From: Myxocyprinus asiaticus
Taxonomy: Eukaryota > Chordata > Actinopteri > Cypriniformes > Catostomidae
Length of the DNA: 64,000 nucleotides
Direction of reading: 5' to 3'
NCBI RefSeq assembly: GCF_019703515.2
Contig: NC_059347.1
Location: 23,341,001-23,405,000, forward strand
Position 1 is the first letter of the stretch, and each line of letters opens with the position of its first letter. Shown here in pieces: positions 1-11,844 of the stretch. Both the position numbers and the translations under genes were made by a program. The notes under the pieces were generated by a model. It ran no database searches. It worked only from the letters and a program-made list of their open reading frames with translations, and was not told the DNA's origin.

Positions 1-57
1 TTTTGTTGAGACACTGATAGCATATGCTATTTACTAATGTATCTCTTTTCCACTCAG

Positions 58-174
58 ATGATTCAGCGGGAGCCTGAAGTGAAGAATTGTGTTCGTGCAG
101 TGGCCATGACTGACTCTGTCCATAACGTCTGGCACCAGGAGGCCAATAAGTCCATTCAAGATTGGCTCAGAGAG
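58..174 (+). CDS. fam172a: FAM172A (ARB2A) internal coding exon
   Basis: This is an internal exon of the vertebrate FAM172A/ARB2A gene, whose product is a nuclear and cytoplasmic Arb2-domain protein linked to Argonaute and chromatin factors and to co-transcriptional splicing control (family knowledge). The sequence shows a polypyrimidine tract and AG acceptor ending at base 57, an open frame of exactly 39 codons (phase 0 at both ends) and a GTACAC donor at 175. The peptide contains [14 protein letters not shown], a segment I recognise from this family. The Ser-Val-His lies in the hydrolase-like Arb2 fold, where the His may sit at a catalytic-type position (inference). Reading continues without a phase break into the exon at 15338. 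The ATG at base 58 is simply the first codon of an internal exon, not a translation start. Identification is strong; a processed copy is excluded by the flanking splice sites and the matching next exon. Confidence 0.92.
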
Positions 175-2565
175 GTACACCCATCCTCATGATGTTCCAT
201 TTACAACGTTTTCCAAAACCTTGATTGTACCGAATAACAGCATCAATACAGGCTACACAACTCCACTTAAACACCGTGGCATTTCATTCAGTGAGCAGAT
301 ACACTCCCGAAGCAGGAGTCACAGAAAAGCCAATAGTTTGTTTTTCATCCCGCACTCTTGTTTGGCTGTTTGTGCAGATGTCAATAAGAAATCAAAGCCA
401 AACGCTGCCACACGCAGACGGACGCACTGTTAGTATGTCAGTTTTATTTAGTTGCTGCCCTTTCGGCGGTGACCTCAAGTCCAGAGACAACACCTGGGAA
501 CACTCAATATGCACATAAATATGAGAGAGCGGATCCCAAGCCAGGGCTACAGGGGAGCCAGCCATGCAAATGCCAAGTGCAAACACACTATCGTCTGTCG
601 CCCGCTCTCCCCATGAACAGCAGACCACCCAGACCACCAGAAGAAATGTCTTTCATTCTTTTGTCTCTGCTGATCTGCTTTGCTCTGTCAGATGTTTGCT
701 CGCCTTTTGTTTGCCTTTGTTTTGTTGATTTTTTTCTTTTGTAGTTTCTCTTTTGGTTGTGATCTCCCTTTTCTTTCCATCTTTTTCATCCTGTAAAGTC
801 AATCTTTCTTTCTTTCTTTCTTTCTTTCTTGCTTGCTTGCTTGCTTTCTTTCTTGCTTGCTTTCTGGCTTTATTTTTTCTTGCTTGCTTTCTTAGTGTGT
901 CATTCTTGTGGCAGCTTTACTTCAAGGTTGCATTGGCCTTCTTCTGCAAGTAGATGTATTGTTGAATGCAATGGTGACAATATGGTATAACTGGAATGTT
1001 AAGTGATTTTGACGTGTAATTTTTACTCTCAACAATATATTCATCAAAAACTTTACTTTTTGGACCCTCAAAAGAGGGCGACAAAAATCTTCTCCCTTAT
1101 ACATTCCAAAGGCCTGATGCACACACACTATTGATAATGGCAAAAGAATAGACTTTGTATACTGGCACACACACAGAGTACTGGCTTACATTTAGGACAC
1201 AAAAATATTAATTTGTCATGGTGGCTGATTAACTCAGACATGGTCGAGCATTATATTTAATTGATTTTCACTTTTAATAATTGAAGCCAGAGGGTAGAAT
1301 CTCACTTCAGCAGTGTTAAAGTCACTGTTTCAGTTCTCTTGTGTCACCCGTTAAACCCAAAATCTGTTATATTTCTGCAGGAATTGGAGTTGTGTTAAGG
1401 TGCTCTGCTTTCTCACTGCCTGTGTCTCCCTCGTAGACCTGCCTTTAATCAGGAACATGGCTCAATCCCTTTAATAGTAACTTCCATAGCAATCATGATT
1501 CGGACATGCAGGTTTGAGATCAGTGTTTCTGGTCAGGCAGGCATCTCTGTGAGGTTTTGTTGCAGGTGAAGTGCCGTTCCTTGCAAAAGACTGAGGTCTT
1601 TCTTGCGGGAGGGTGATAATTCCCCCTTCTCATCCTGAGGGAGGTGGAAACGAAGGGATGAGAGCCTAGAATTGGAGGGCTTTTCAGGACGAGAGCACAG
1701 TAGGACAGGTGATGTGGTGATAATGGGTCAGACTAAGGGCTTGAGTGGGGGAAGGTAAGACAAGGAAAAGACAGACATAAACAGAGCAACCTGAAGGAGG
1801 ATGAGAGTCCCCTGGGAAGCAGCAGTATATACTGAAGGGGAAAAACACAGAGAGAAGATCTCATATGAAAAAGAAATATGGGAGAAATAGACATGGGTAG
1901 AGAAAAGACTTATCCATTATCCATGAGATTACCAGCACTAGCTGTGAAGAGGGATGTTTGAAAGGTTTGGGTCCATGGTATGCTGCTGCGATGGAAAGAG
2001 AAAGTACTCTAAAAAGCCCAAAATATGTCCAGGAATGAAACACACTAGCACTTAACCTATCATTAATCGGTAATTAAAGTAACTCAATCAGTAGCCTTTA
2101 ACCCAAACATGCAGAGAGATGCATAAATGGGGTGTTTTGCTTTTAGAGTGCTGTGGGTCAGTTGCGGTATACAGTAACCTGTCACTTTTTATCGCTCATC
2201 TGCAGTTTGACGGAATCACACCTGCTCATCCTGCCCACTGCTGTTATTGAAAATGAATTGTGTCCTAGTGGGTAATGGTATCCAGGCACCATTTCAAGGC
2301 ATTAAAGCACCTCATCTTTGATCCTGCCTAGTGCACATGTGAATCAGTGTCTCCACTATTAGTTATTTTTTCTAAGAAAAAATAATGCTATTTTACAGAA
2401 AACATTGATTTCCTGGTGTACAGAACACATTTAAGTAACAGTTATCTAGTTGATTGTTTTTCTCTTGTTTTTATTTGCATATGCAGCTTTGAAATTATCC
2501 AAACGTAAATAAAACTGACTTTCTTACAGTATTTTGTGACATTTGGATTACATTAGTGGTTACAA
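175..2565. other. Intronic stretch without recognised gene
   Basis: No coding potential or known repeat was recognised apart from the CTTT/CTTG microsatellite at 803-893. The frames at 221-518, 392-637 and 469-744 overlap each other on both strands and lack any family signature. Confidence 0.6.
803..893. repeat. (CTTT)n/(CTTG)n compound microsatellite
   Basis: Runs of CTTT change to CTTG and back several times over about 90 bases, giving a polypyrimidine-biased strand. Confidence 0.9.
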
Positions 2566-3410
2566 TTTTAAAGGGACAGTTCTTCTAAAAAGGAAAATTA
2601 TGTCATAATTTAATTACCCTCATGTCAATCCAAACCTGCATGAATTTCTTTCTACAATGGAATCAAAAGGTAAATTAAAAAAATCTTTGTTATAATTACA
2701 TGTTGCCTATTTGGTCAATGAGGCCAATGAGGTTTGATATTTCATTTTGAAGCACTTTCTATTCATTGCACATTGTGATCGTTTCTCTTCAGAACACTTC
2801 GAATACACAGTAGTGCATGATTTGAATATGTTTACTGTGGGGGTTTTGTGTGTACTTTTAGAAGCTTGACAGATCAGAGTCACTATTCTTATACAGTATT
2901 TAGTGTTGTCATGATACCAAAATATCATTAGTCAGTACTGATACCAGTGAGATTTCACGGTTCTTGATAACAATTTCGATACCACAGCAAAAATATGTTA
3001 ATATTGTAATGCGCTATTGAACACACTCCTTTATTCACACTCCTTAATTTAATGTAATCATCGAAATTGTGTTTTATCAAATTAATTAATAAAACTTTTA
3101 ACAAATGAAAATAGAAGAATTACTTTTGAACATATTGCATTTTTCTCCAAACTTTTATTCAGTACAGCAGCTCTCTTGCCACGTGTGTCTATCTCTCAAA
3201 CTGGTGTCTCCTGCTCCCCTTTATCTTTCTCTCCCGCTGATTAGTTGAGTCAGCGCCGGCCGTGCACCCTCATGGCCCGGCCACACCCTCCTCCTCGTCA
3301 CGGTAATCTTCTGTGGTCCATGGAAAAAGAAAAAAGTCATACAGGTTTGGAGCGACAATAGGGTAAGTAAATAATGACAGAATTGTACATTTTTTGGAAA
3401 ATACTATAAG
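2566..3410. mobile_element. Palindromic MITE split by a nested repeat
   Basis: The left half (2566 to about 2897) starts TTAAAGGGACAGTTCTTCT, followed by the 'attaccctcatgtcaatccaaacctg' type of motif. The right half (about 3312-3410) carries its mirror image, 'acaggtttggagcgacaatagggtaagtaaa'. These are the two arms of a MITE family very common in cyprinid genomes (other copies here at 23355, 51945 and 58924). Between them lies about 410 bp of a different repeat that begins near 'tgttgtcatgatacc' and ends in a GC-rich block around 3250-3300. I could not define a target duplication for the inner insert. Confidence 0.6.
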
Positions 3411-4425
3411 TATTTAGTAACATTAAGTAATTAATTAATTGGAAATTAACACTATGGAAATTAAGACCCACCTCCAATGAAGAGAAAGAGATTAAAAAAT
3501 AAAGAGCATTTTGCTGGATCAGATGACATTTTGCACATCATGAGAATAGAAGGCTGACTGACAATATTTGCCAAACATATGGGGGGGGGAATGACATTCA
3601 GAAGTTCTCAGGTGCATTCAGTGTCTATTTGCTGCATGGCACATGACAACATGTTGATCAAGATACAGTGGTTGATGTGTAATACGTCACAGCGTGATCA
3701 ATGCTCATTGAGCAGAATAGAGCATGTGAAAGGGCAGGTAAAAGATAAGAGGTCAGGCACAGGGATATTTAATAACTGCATGCAGGTAGGAGAGAGCTCT
3801 CTCAGCAGGATCCAACACCTGTCTTCCATTTACCTTCTCAAACTGGGCCATTAGGAGACCGCTTAGAGTCCCACCATGCTCCCGCACCCCATCTTCCAGC
3901 CCAGAGGAGCCGGGAATACTACCACCATATGGCCTTGATTAATGCTGATGAGTCTCGCCGTAGACGATTATCGCTCATTTGTGTCCGTTTGTCATTTTTC
4001 ATTTTGTGCGCCTTCAGCTATGATGGGAGTTGGACATGTTGCAGAAATGGTTTGTGGCTGACCGTTCCATGCACATTTATTGCAAGTTCACATCACCTGC
4101 AAAAGCTACCTGAGGAATCTACCTAAGACTCTTTTTAAACAGTATTGAAGAAGTTTCCATGTACGCTGGCTGCTTTTACTCCACTATCTGATCCAACTTA
4201 TCCATTTTTCTTATTTTTTTCTTTCTTATGATTGTTAAAGAAGTTCATACATAAGCACATTTTGTATGTTTAAAATACTAATTTCAAGCCTTTAAGCATA
4301 TGCCTTTAGATCAAACAGTTTTTAAGATCATGAGAAACATGTCAAGTGTTTCCAAACCTCTGACTGGTAGTGTATGTCGTTTTTGTAGTTGCCTTAGTTA
4401 AATGCAGCACCAGAAGAAAAGAAGG
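3411..4425. other. Intronic stretch without recognised gene
   Basis: Apparently unique intron. The frames at 3579-3854 and 3929-4126 show no domain or family match that I can recognise. Confidence 0.55.
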
Positions 4426-4433
4426 CTATTACC

Positions 4434-6399
4434 TAGGGCTGCTCGATTATGGCAAAAATCATAATCATGGTTATTTTGGTCAATATTGAGATCATGATTA
4501 TTTAACACGATTACTCATTGACTTAAGAAACATCATGCATTTATTGAGCTTTTAAAAAAAAAACTTGTCTTTTTAATAGTGGATTTCCTTGAACTTAAAA
4601 TGTAAACTGTACTGGGTAGGGGAGGAGACTATTGTCATATGGTAATTATTTATGTTACATATGGTAGTCAAATAAAGGAAAGCATCCATCACCATCATTG
4701 ACAGCATGGGTGCTCACTTCTGTAGAATATGATCTGCTGTTTCATCATGTTATTGCAAGATCTACTATGTACAATAAAGGCTATACATGATAACGATACC
4801 AAAAGTTCTGTAGTCGGTAGTGAGATTTGACGATTCCCAATACCAGCTTCAAAACCACAACAAATGATAACACTAGCTAATATGTTAATTATGGAAGAAT
4901 GGTTTCAAGTTCTTAAGTAATTATTTAAGACTAGTAAAAAGGTCAGTAATAAAATAACAATAAAAAAATAGCAATGAATAGAAATAGATTAAAAATAATC
5001 TAATAAAAAATACATATTAAGAAAATGCAGTGCTTTTTAACAGCTTTAAAAGTTTTTAACAGCAGTTTCAAGTATTCAAGTAAACATTCAGAATGAAATG
5101 CAACATAAAACTACTACTGGTCTTCAGTGTATGATTATAACATTAATACTTTTAAAAAGCTACTAAAGTTACCCAGTCAAGAGCAGTGAGTGTTTTCTCA
5201 TTTTCTTGTTCCAGTTGTTTGATTATTATGACACACTAGACAGCAGCAGGTCTATTAGCTTACATTTATACTTACAAGTCCGACATTTTAATACAAATCC
5301 GCTTTTTTCTCCACTGTTTACGTTCACTTTAGATATCACTCACTGTGTTTACATGAATACCTCACCAAGAAGGGTATTTTGGTGGAATTTTGAAATGTAT
5401 TTGACCATTTAGGTGTGCATTAGCGTGAGCATTTTCGGAACACGTGCATGTTCAGCACATACACATACGCCGCCTGTCAATCAAACAGGGCACAGTTGTT
5501 AATAGATCACTAGCGAATTATAAAATTACGTGCTCTGGATTACTTTCAACAGCAGAATAAGAATATGAACTTTCTAATGAGTGACACAGGCCTAGACATA
5601 TCACAAATACTGGCGGTTATTTTTTTCGTTATTGATGTTTTAATCAGTCTGCTTGTCTGGTTGGGCAAGTAAAATTCTCTTTCATTTGCCCCTTCAAAAA
5701 TCCACTTGTCCCAGACAAGCAAACAAGCATTAATGTCGAGCCCTGATTAAATATTGTATTCAACATTCTCCAATAACAATTTTTTCTTCTGCAGTATAGC
5801 TCCTAAGTAAATGTACTTTGTTTTAAAGGAATGTTAGATATTATTTTGAAAAACAAGCCAAAAACGTATTTTGTTCCAGTGTATAATGGGCTAAGACTAC
5901 ACTCTATCACCTTTATGTTCACTTCGATCCATATTTAACTCACAAAAAATAAACGTTCTCTTCTTAATGGAGCTGCATATCGCCGATTTTCTTCATGATA
6001 AGATACACACAGTGAATGTGACACATATTATGATTCACTACATCGCGAGACATCACGTTATAATCTAGCTGCAGCAAACGCGCACAAATAACGAGTGTCC
6101 CCGAGCCAGAGTGTGCATCAGCCGGGAGAAGATTAAATCTCTTCCCCGGTCACTTCACACAACTCATAGATGCGGCGCTGACCTCACAGAGAAATGCCAG
6201 TTTCTAAGTTTATTTTCTTAACCCGCTTCCTTATTATTTGAACTTTAATAAAGGATGCTTTAAAGATATAATGCTGGGGTGTTTCCTTGCGAAACAGAAT
6301 GTGGCACAATAAAAGTTTTATCTCAATTATCTTGTTTTCATAATCGTTGGAAGCCAAAATCGTAATAAAAAATAAAATTTGATTAATCGCCCAGCCCTA
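4434..6399. mobile_element. hAT-type non-autonomous DNA transposon, 1966 bp
   Basis: The ends are inverted: left TAGGGCTGCTCGATTATGG, right (reverse complement) TAGGGCTGGGCGATTAATC. The element is flanked by an exact 8-bp duplication CTATTACC (4426-4433 and 6400-6407). An 8-bp duplication plus (C/T)AGGGCTG ends is the hAT signature. No transposase frame is visible; the interior is AT-rich and includes a stretch near 4790-4860 resembling the repeat at 2905-2990, so it has probably acquired other repeat sequence. Superfamily assignment is good; mobility would need a transposase from elsewhere. Confidence 0.85.
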
Positions 6400-6407
6400 C
6401 TATTACC

Positions 6408-7667
6408 CTCAAGGAAGAATAGGGAAATGCCTAAATTAAAGTCTGTTTCCCTCTACCAGATGACAAACAAAAGATTGAAAGCATATTAATTCATATCCAA
6501 TTTGTCTAATTAATTCTTGCTCGTCCTTCTTTTATCAGACACTTTTACTAAATGCTTTATAAACTAAAGGACCATATTAAAAGGATATATAGGGATTAAA
6601 TGTTGTCCGTCAAACATTTTGATGCTAATCAAGACAGCCACAAACTATCAGATACCACCAAAAAGGTTGGACTGCTTCCAAGACCTGGATCTAGATCCTC
6701 TCCCAAAAAATCCTTCTACCATTCTTGATATATTATCTGTTCTTTTAAAGCTATGTCATCCTCTTACATAGTGGCCTTGGCCTTCTGTTTCATCTAAAAC
6801 TCTTCCCAGTGCATCAGCCAGCCTTGACAAATCTGTTGAAGCCTCTTCCATCCTCCCAACCCGCCTCTTTGCCACTCACTCTGGCTGGAACTCCGGTCTT
6901 TGAAATTCCTGCTCTTGCTTCCAGCCCAGCTGACATCTTTCTCCAGACGGCATGAATTAAGATTGTACAATAAGACACTTGATGCAGCAGACAGGGAGCG
7001 CTCCTCTCACTGGCCAGGCTCCATGGTGCACAACTAGGGCAGTAGGAATTCTAAAAATACACAATGCATGCCTGTTCATTCCAATGGCAGTTGTCTTCTC
7101 CCCCAACCCAGGCACACAGACGATTGACAGGATTAAGAGAGGAGAATAAAGACAAGAGAAAAGAGAGAACTCCAAGGCAATGACAGAGGGCATTTATATG
7201 ACTTTACCACCATGCAGCATCTAAAGAGAATATATAAATAACATGGATGACATCTCAACTCCATATCAAAGCCATAATTGAACTGTTAAGTGCTGAAGAT
7301 ATGGACAGAGTTGATGTTGTTTGTTGCTGGTTTCATATTAGCAAACAGTAACCACTCTAACCACATTTCAAGCCTTTTTGTTAAATAGCCAATACACATA
7401 AGACCACACATCAACCAAATTCTATATTAATTGGCCAAATGTATATATCTACAATACAATGCCAAAAGAGTAGAGTATATTTTCAATGAAAATGCTAGAT
7501 TGTATGTGCATTTGCAATTAAAATTCCACTCTAAGTGCTGCATCTACAATTGTGTACATTTTCAATAAAACACCAGTCTTTAATGTACAATAGATTACAC
7601 AGCATATGTACAAGAGTGTATATATCTACATTAACAATAGCAGTGTTTCTGTCTACAACAGAATATG
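6408..7667. other. Intronic stretch without recognised gene
   Basis: AT-rich intron; nothing recognisable. The right part (about 7430-7660) contains several loose repeats of short TATATCTACA/ACAAT-type words. Confidence 0.5.
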
Positions 7668-8339
7668 CACTACCGGTCAAAAGTTTTGAAACACTTACTC
7701 ATTCTTTATTATAATTTTTGTATTATTTATTTTTGTATTCTTTTTTTTCTTCACATTTTAGAATAATAGAATAATGGAACTATGGGAATTATGTTGTGAC
7801 TTAACAAAATCCAAAATAAATCAAAACTGTGTTATATTTTAGCATCTTCAAAGTAGTCACCCTTCGCCTAGAATTTGCATTTTCAAGGCTTTGGATATAT
7901 TTTATATCCTTTTCCATCTTTATAAAGTTCCATTACCTTGTTACACAGGTCTTTTGACAGTTCTTTTCTGCTCACCATGGCTCAGTATCTAGCCTGCTCA
8001 GTGCATCCACATGAGAGCTAACAAACTCATTGACTATTTATACACAGACACTAATTGCAATTTAAAAAGCCACAGGTGTGGGAGATTCACCTTTAATTGC
8101 CATTTAAACCTGTGTGTGTCACCTTGTATGTCTGTAACAAGGCCAAACATTCAAGGGTATGTAAACTTTTGATCAGGGCCATTTGGGTGATTTCTGTTAT
8201 CATTATGACTTAAAAAGGAGCCAAACAACTTTGTGATAATAAATGGCTTCATATGATCACTATCCTTAAATAAAAGATAGTTTTGTTTGCCAAAATTTCC
8301 AAATTTCTGCCAGGTTATGCAAACTTTTGAGCACAACTG
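7668..8339 (-). mobile_element. Chimeric Tc1-like element (two family ends)
   Basis: The left 210 bases (to about 7878) match in reverse complement the right end of the element at 13658-14206: CACTACCGGTCAAAAG, then the stretch around 'gtagtcacccttcgcctag'. After a sharp switch near 7878 the sequence becomes the leader region of another Tc1 family on the minus strand, ending at 8339 with CTTTTGAGCACAACTG. The reverse-strand text around 7950-7980 includes the ATG and first codons region of that family's transposase, but no usable frame remains. The two ends do not form a matching inverted pair, so this is a recombinant or truncated composite. Confidence 0.7.

Positions 8340-8343
<4 letters not shown>

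Positions 8344-8377
<34 letters not shown>
8344..8377. repeat. (TA)n tract between Tc1 copies
   Basis: About 34 bases of TA separate the chimeric element from the Tdr1-like copy and replace the outer end of the latter. Confidence 0.9.
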
Positions 8378-8380
<3 letters not shown>

Positions 8381-9508
8381 TTAGACTGTTGAAGTCATTA
8401 AAACTCATTTTTTAACCACGCCACAGATTTCATATTAGCAAACTATAGTTTTGGCAAATCGTTTAGGACATCATCTTTGTGCATGACATGAGTAATTTTT
8501 CCAAAAATTGTTTACAGACTGATTGTTTCACTTTTAATTGACTATATCACAATTCCAGTGTGTCAGACGTTTAAATACACTAAGCTAACTGTGCCTTTAA
8601 GCAGCTTGGAAAATTCCAGAAAATTATGTCAAGCCTTTAGGTAATTAGCCAATTAGCTTCTGATAGGCTAATTGGAGTCAATTGGAGGTGTACCTGTGGA
8701 TGTATTTTAAGGCCTACCTTCAAACTCATTGCCTCTTTGCTTGACATCATGGGAAAATCAAATGAAATCAGCCAAGACCTCAGAAAAAAAAAATTATGGA
8801 CCTCCACAAGTCTGGCTCATCCTTGGGAGCAATTTGCCTGAAGGTACCACGTTCATCTATACAAACAACAGTACGCAAGTATAAACACCATGGGACCATG
8901 CATCCATCATACCTTACAGGAAGGAGATGCATTTTGTCACCTAGAGTTGAACGAAGTTTGGTGCAAAAAGTGCAAATCAATCCCAGAACAAGAGCAAAAG
9001 ACCTTGTGAAGATGCTGGAGGAAACAGGTTGACAAGTATCTATATCCACAGTAAAACAAGTCCTATATCGACATAATCTGAAAGGCTGCTCAGCAAGGAA
9101 GATGCATGGGGACAAAGATCTTACTTTTTTGGAGAAATGTCCTCTTGTCTGATGAAACAAAAATGTAACTGTTTGGCCATAATGATCATCGTTACATTCG
9201 GAGGAAAAGGGTGAGGCTTGCAAGCCGAAGAACACCATCCCAACTGCGAAGCATGGAAGTGGCAGCATCATGTTGTGGGGGTGCTTTGCTGCAGGAGGGA
9301 CTGGTGCACTTCACAAAATAGATGGCATCATGAGGAAGGAAAATTATATGGATATATCGAAGCAACATCTCAAGACATCAGCCAAGAAGTTAAAGCTCAG
9401 TCGCAAATGGGTCTTCCAAATAGACAATGACCCCAAGCATACCTCCACGACTAAATGTCAGGAATTGTGAAAAATTGAGTTTAAATGTATTTGGCTAAGG
9501 TGTTTGTA
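8378..9508 (+). mobile_element. Tdr1/Sleeping Beauty-type Tc1 element, deleted copy
   Basis: The leader, inner direct repeat (near 8560) and start of the transposase region are characteristic of the Tdr1/SB lineage of fish Tc1 transposons. The transposase begins around ATGGGAAAATC (8749), and its DNA-binding part is readable at 8796-9032. A stretch is missing near 9100 between the DNA-binding and catalytic parts, and the frame then shifts (8796-9032, 9218-9430, 9270-9470). Near 9453 the sequence jumps from 'ccccaagcatacctccacga' to the 3' inverted-repeat region, so the final D-to-E part of the catalytic domain is gone. The outer ends of both inverted repeats are replaced by (TA)n. The copy cannot encode a working transposase. 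Confidence 0.85.
8749..9470 (+). pseudogene. Tdr1-like transposase pseudogene
   Basis: Remains of a Tc1-family cut-and-paste transposase. An N-terminal helix-turn-helix segment reads [16 protein letters not shown] and continues to the DLVKMLEETG region (stop at 9032). The catalytic domain is represented only by the MLWGCFAAGGTGALHKIDG segment and ends at FQIDNDPKHTSTT, which keeps the second Asp but not the DDE-family Glu region. An internal deletion, several frameshifts and a 3' truncation make it non-functional. Confidence 0.85.
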
Positions 9509-9535
9509 ATATATATATATATATATATATATATA
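9509..9535. repeat. (TA)n tract between Tc1 copies
   Basis: Pure TA run of about 27 bases at the junction of the Tdr1-like copy and the next Tc1 fragment. Confidence 0.9.
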
Positions 9536-9824
9536 CTCACCAATCACTTTATTAGGAACACTAAACTAATACTGGGTAGGGCCTCACTTTGCTCTCAAAA
9601 TAGCCTCGATTCTCTGTGTCATGGATTCCACAAGATTTTGGAAACATTCCTTTGAGATTCTGGTCCATGTTGACATGATTGCGTCATGCATTTTGTGCAG
9701 ATTTGTCAGCTGCACATTTTGCTCCGAATCTCCTGTTCTACCACATCCCAAAGGTGTTCTGTTGGATTCAGATCTGGTGAGTGGGAAAGCCACTGAAGAA
9801 CAGTTATCTTCATATAACCAGTTT

Positions 9825-9828
<4 letters not shown>
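9536..9828 (-). mobile_element. Tc1-like fragment, 3' end only (minus strand)
   Basis: Begins with the terminal-type sequence TCACCAATCACTTTATTAGG. Read on the minus strand it encodes the C-terminal end of a Tc1 transposase (NRTPLGCGRTGDSEQNVQL, then NLHKMHDAIMSTWTRISK and MTQRIEAILRAK), corresponding to the helix-rich tail after the catalytic Glu. The rest of the element is missing; it stops at the following (TA)n tract. It belongs to a different family from its neighbours. Confidence 0.75.

Positions 9829-9870
<42 letters not shown>
9829..9870. repeat. (TA)n tract between Tc1 copies
   Basis: About 42 bases of TA separating two Tc1 families. Confidence 0.9.
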
Positions 9871-9875
<5 letters not shown>

Positions 9876-9879
9876 TATA

Positions 9880-11439
9880 CAGTGCTGTGAAAAAGTAATT
9901 TCCCCCATCCTTATTTCTTCTGTTTTTTTTACTTTTTTATTTTTTTTATTTTAAAGGTTATCTGAGTAAACACAAAATACAATTTTTAAATGATCATTTT
10001 ATTTATTGAAGCAAAAAAATTATCCAATACCAACTGGGCCTGTGTGAAAAGTATTTTCCCCCTTAGTTGCTAAATCCCCAAATCTATTAAACTGCATTCA
10101 TAATGGGGGTCAGCTGGAGTAGACACAACCAGGCCTGATTAATGCCAGCCCTGTTCAGTCAAATCAACACCTAAATGGAAATTTTCAGTAGCATGAAGTT
10201 GGCTAAAAGGTCTCACCCAGTACCACACTATGCCAAGGTCAAAAGAAATTCCAGAATTGATGGGGAAAAAGATGATTGAAATACATCAGTCTGGGAAGGG
10301 TTTCAAAGCAATTCCAAAGGCTCTGGGACTCCAAAGAACCACAGTGAGAGCCATTATCTCCAAATGGAGTAAATTGTCACAGTAGTGAACCTTCCCAGAA
10401 GTTGGAGCTGACCTTCCAAAATTCCTCCAAAAGCAGAGAGATGTCATAAAAAAAAGCCAAGGACAATGTCCAAGGAACTGCAGGCCTCTGTCCCATCAAT
10501 AAAGGTCACTTTTCATGACTCCACTATCAGAAAGACACTGGCCAAAAATGCCATCCATGGAAGAGTGGTGAGGCGATAACCACTGCTAAACAAGAAGAAC
10601 ATTAAGACTCGTCTGAATTTTGCCAAAACACACCTTGATGAGCCTTTTGGGAGAATGTTCTGTGGACTGATGAGTTGAAAGTGGAACAGTTTGGAAGACA
10701 GGGTTCCCGTTACATCTGGCATAAATTAAACACAGAATTCCACAAAAAGAGCACCATACCTATGGTCAAGTATGTTGGTGGTAGTGTGATGGTGTGGGAA
10801 TGCTTTGCTGCTTCAGGGCCAGGGTGACTTGCAATAATTGAGGGAAACATGAATTCTGCTCTCTACCGGAAAATCCTAAAGGAGAACATCCGGTCATCAG
10901 TCTGTGAGTTGAAGCTCAAGCACAACTGGATTATGCAGCAAGACAATGATCCAAATTATAGGAGTAAGTGCACCTCTGAATGCCTCAAAAGTAGCTAAAT
11001 TAAAGTTTTAGAGTGGCATAGTCAAAGTTTTGACTTGAACCCGATTGAGATGCTGTGGCAGGATCTTAAACGGGCAGTTCATGCTCGAAAATCCTCCAAT
11101 GTGGCTGAACTAAAGCAGTTCTGCAAAGAAAAGTGTGGCAAAATTTCACCACAGTGTTGTGAAAGACTGGTCTCCAGTTATCGTAAGCATTTGGTTGCAG
11201 TTGTTGCTGCTAAAGGTGGGACAACCAGCTTTTAAGTTTAATGGGACAGTTTTAACATGAGTGATATAGGTGTTGTATAACTTCTTTGCTTCAATAAAAA
11301 TATATATATTTGAAAACTGTATTTTGTTTACTTAGTCTGCCTTTATGTTATATCTCAGTTGAAGATCTAAAACAATTTAGTATGAAAAATACACACAAAA
11401 AAAATAAGAAATCAGATCAAATACTTTTTCACAGCACTG
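9880..11439 (+). mobile_element. Complete but inactive Tc1-like transposon, 1560 bp
   Basis: The ends are inverted: left CAGTGCTGTGAAAAAG, right CTTTTTCACAGCACTG, each flanked by TA (9878-9879 and 11440-11441). The inverted repeats continue inward for well over 100 bases with divergence. Inside is one transposase pseudogene on the + strand. The TA duplication and Tc1 transposase remains define a Tc1/mariner element. It lies 8 bases from the next Tc1 copy, with only a short TA run between them. Confidence 0.9.
10230..11235 (+). pseudogene. Tc1 transposase pseudogene
   Basis: The start codon at 10230 opens a recognisable Tc1 N-terminus (MPRSKEIPELMGKKMIEIHQ), with the helix-turn-helix region ending in a stop near 10383. 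Catalytic-domain pieces follow in shifting frames. The C-terminal part 11035-11235 reads MNPIEMLWQDLKRAV, which keeps the catalytic Glu of the DDE triad, and ends KGGTTSF at a stop. Several stops and frameshifts make it a pseudogene of about normal length (roughly 330 codons). Confidence 0.85.
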
Positions 11440-11844
11440 TATATATACACACTGGTGGCCAAAAGTTTGGAAAAATATACACTGTTTTACTGTTTTGGAA
11501 GGAAATTAGTACTTTAATTCACCAAATTGGCATTCAACTGATCACAAAGTATAGTCAGGATATTACTGATGTAAAAAACAGCACCATCACTATTTGACAA
11601 AAGTCATTTTTGATCAAATCTAGACAGGCCCCATTTCCAGCAGCCATAACTCCCAACACCTTATCCTTGAGTAATCATGCTAAATTGCTAATTTGGTACT
11701 AGAAAATCACTTGCCATTATATCAAACATAGATGAAAGCTATTTGGTTCGTTAAATGAAGCTTAACATTGTCTTTGTATTTATTTTTGAGTTGCCACAGT
11801 ATGCAATAGACTGGCATGTCTTAAGGTCAATATTAGGTCAAAAA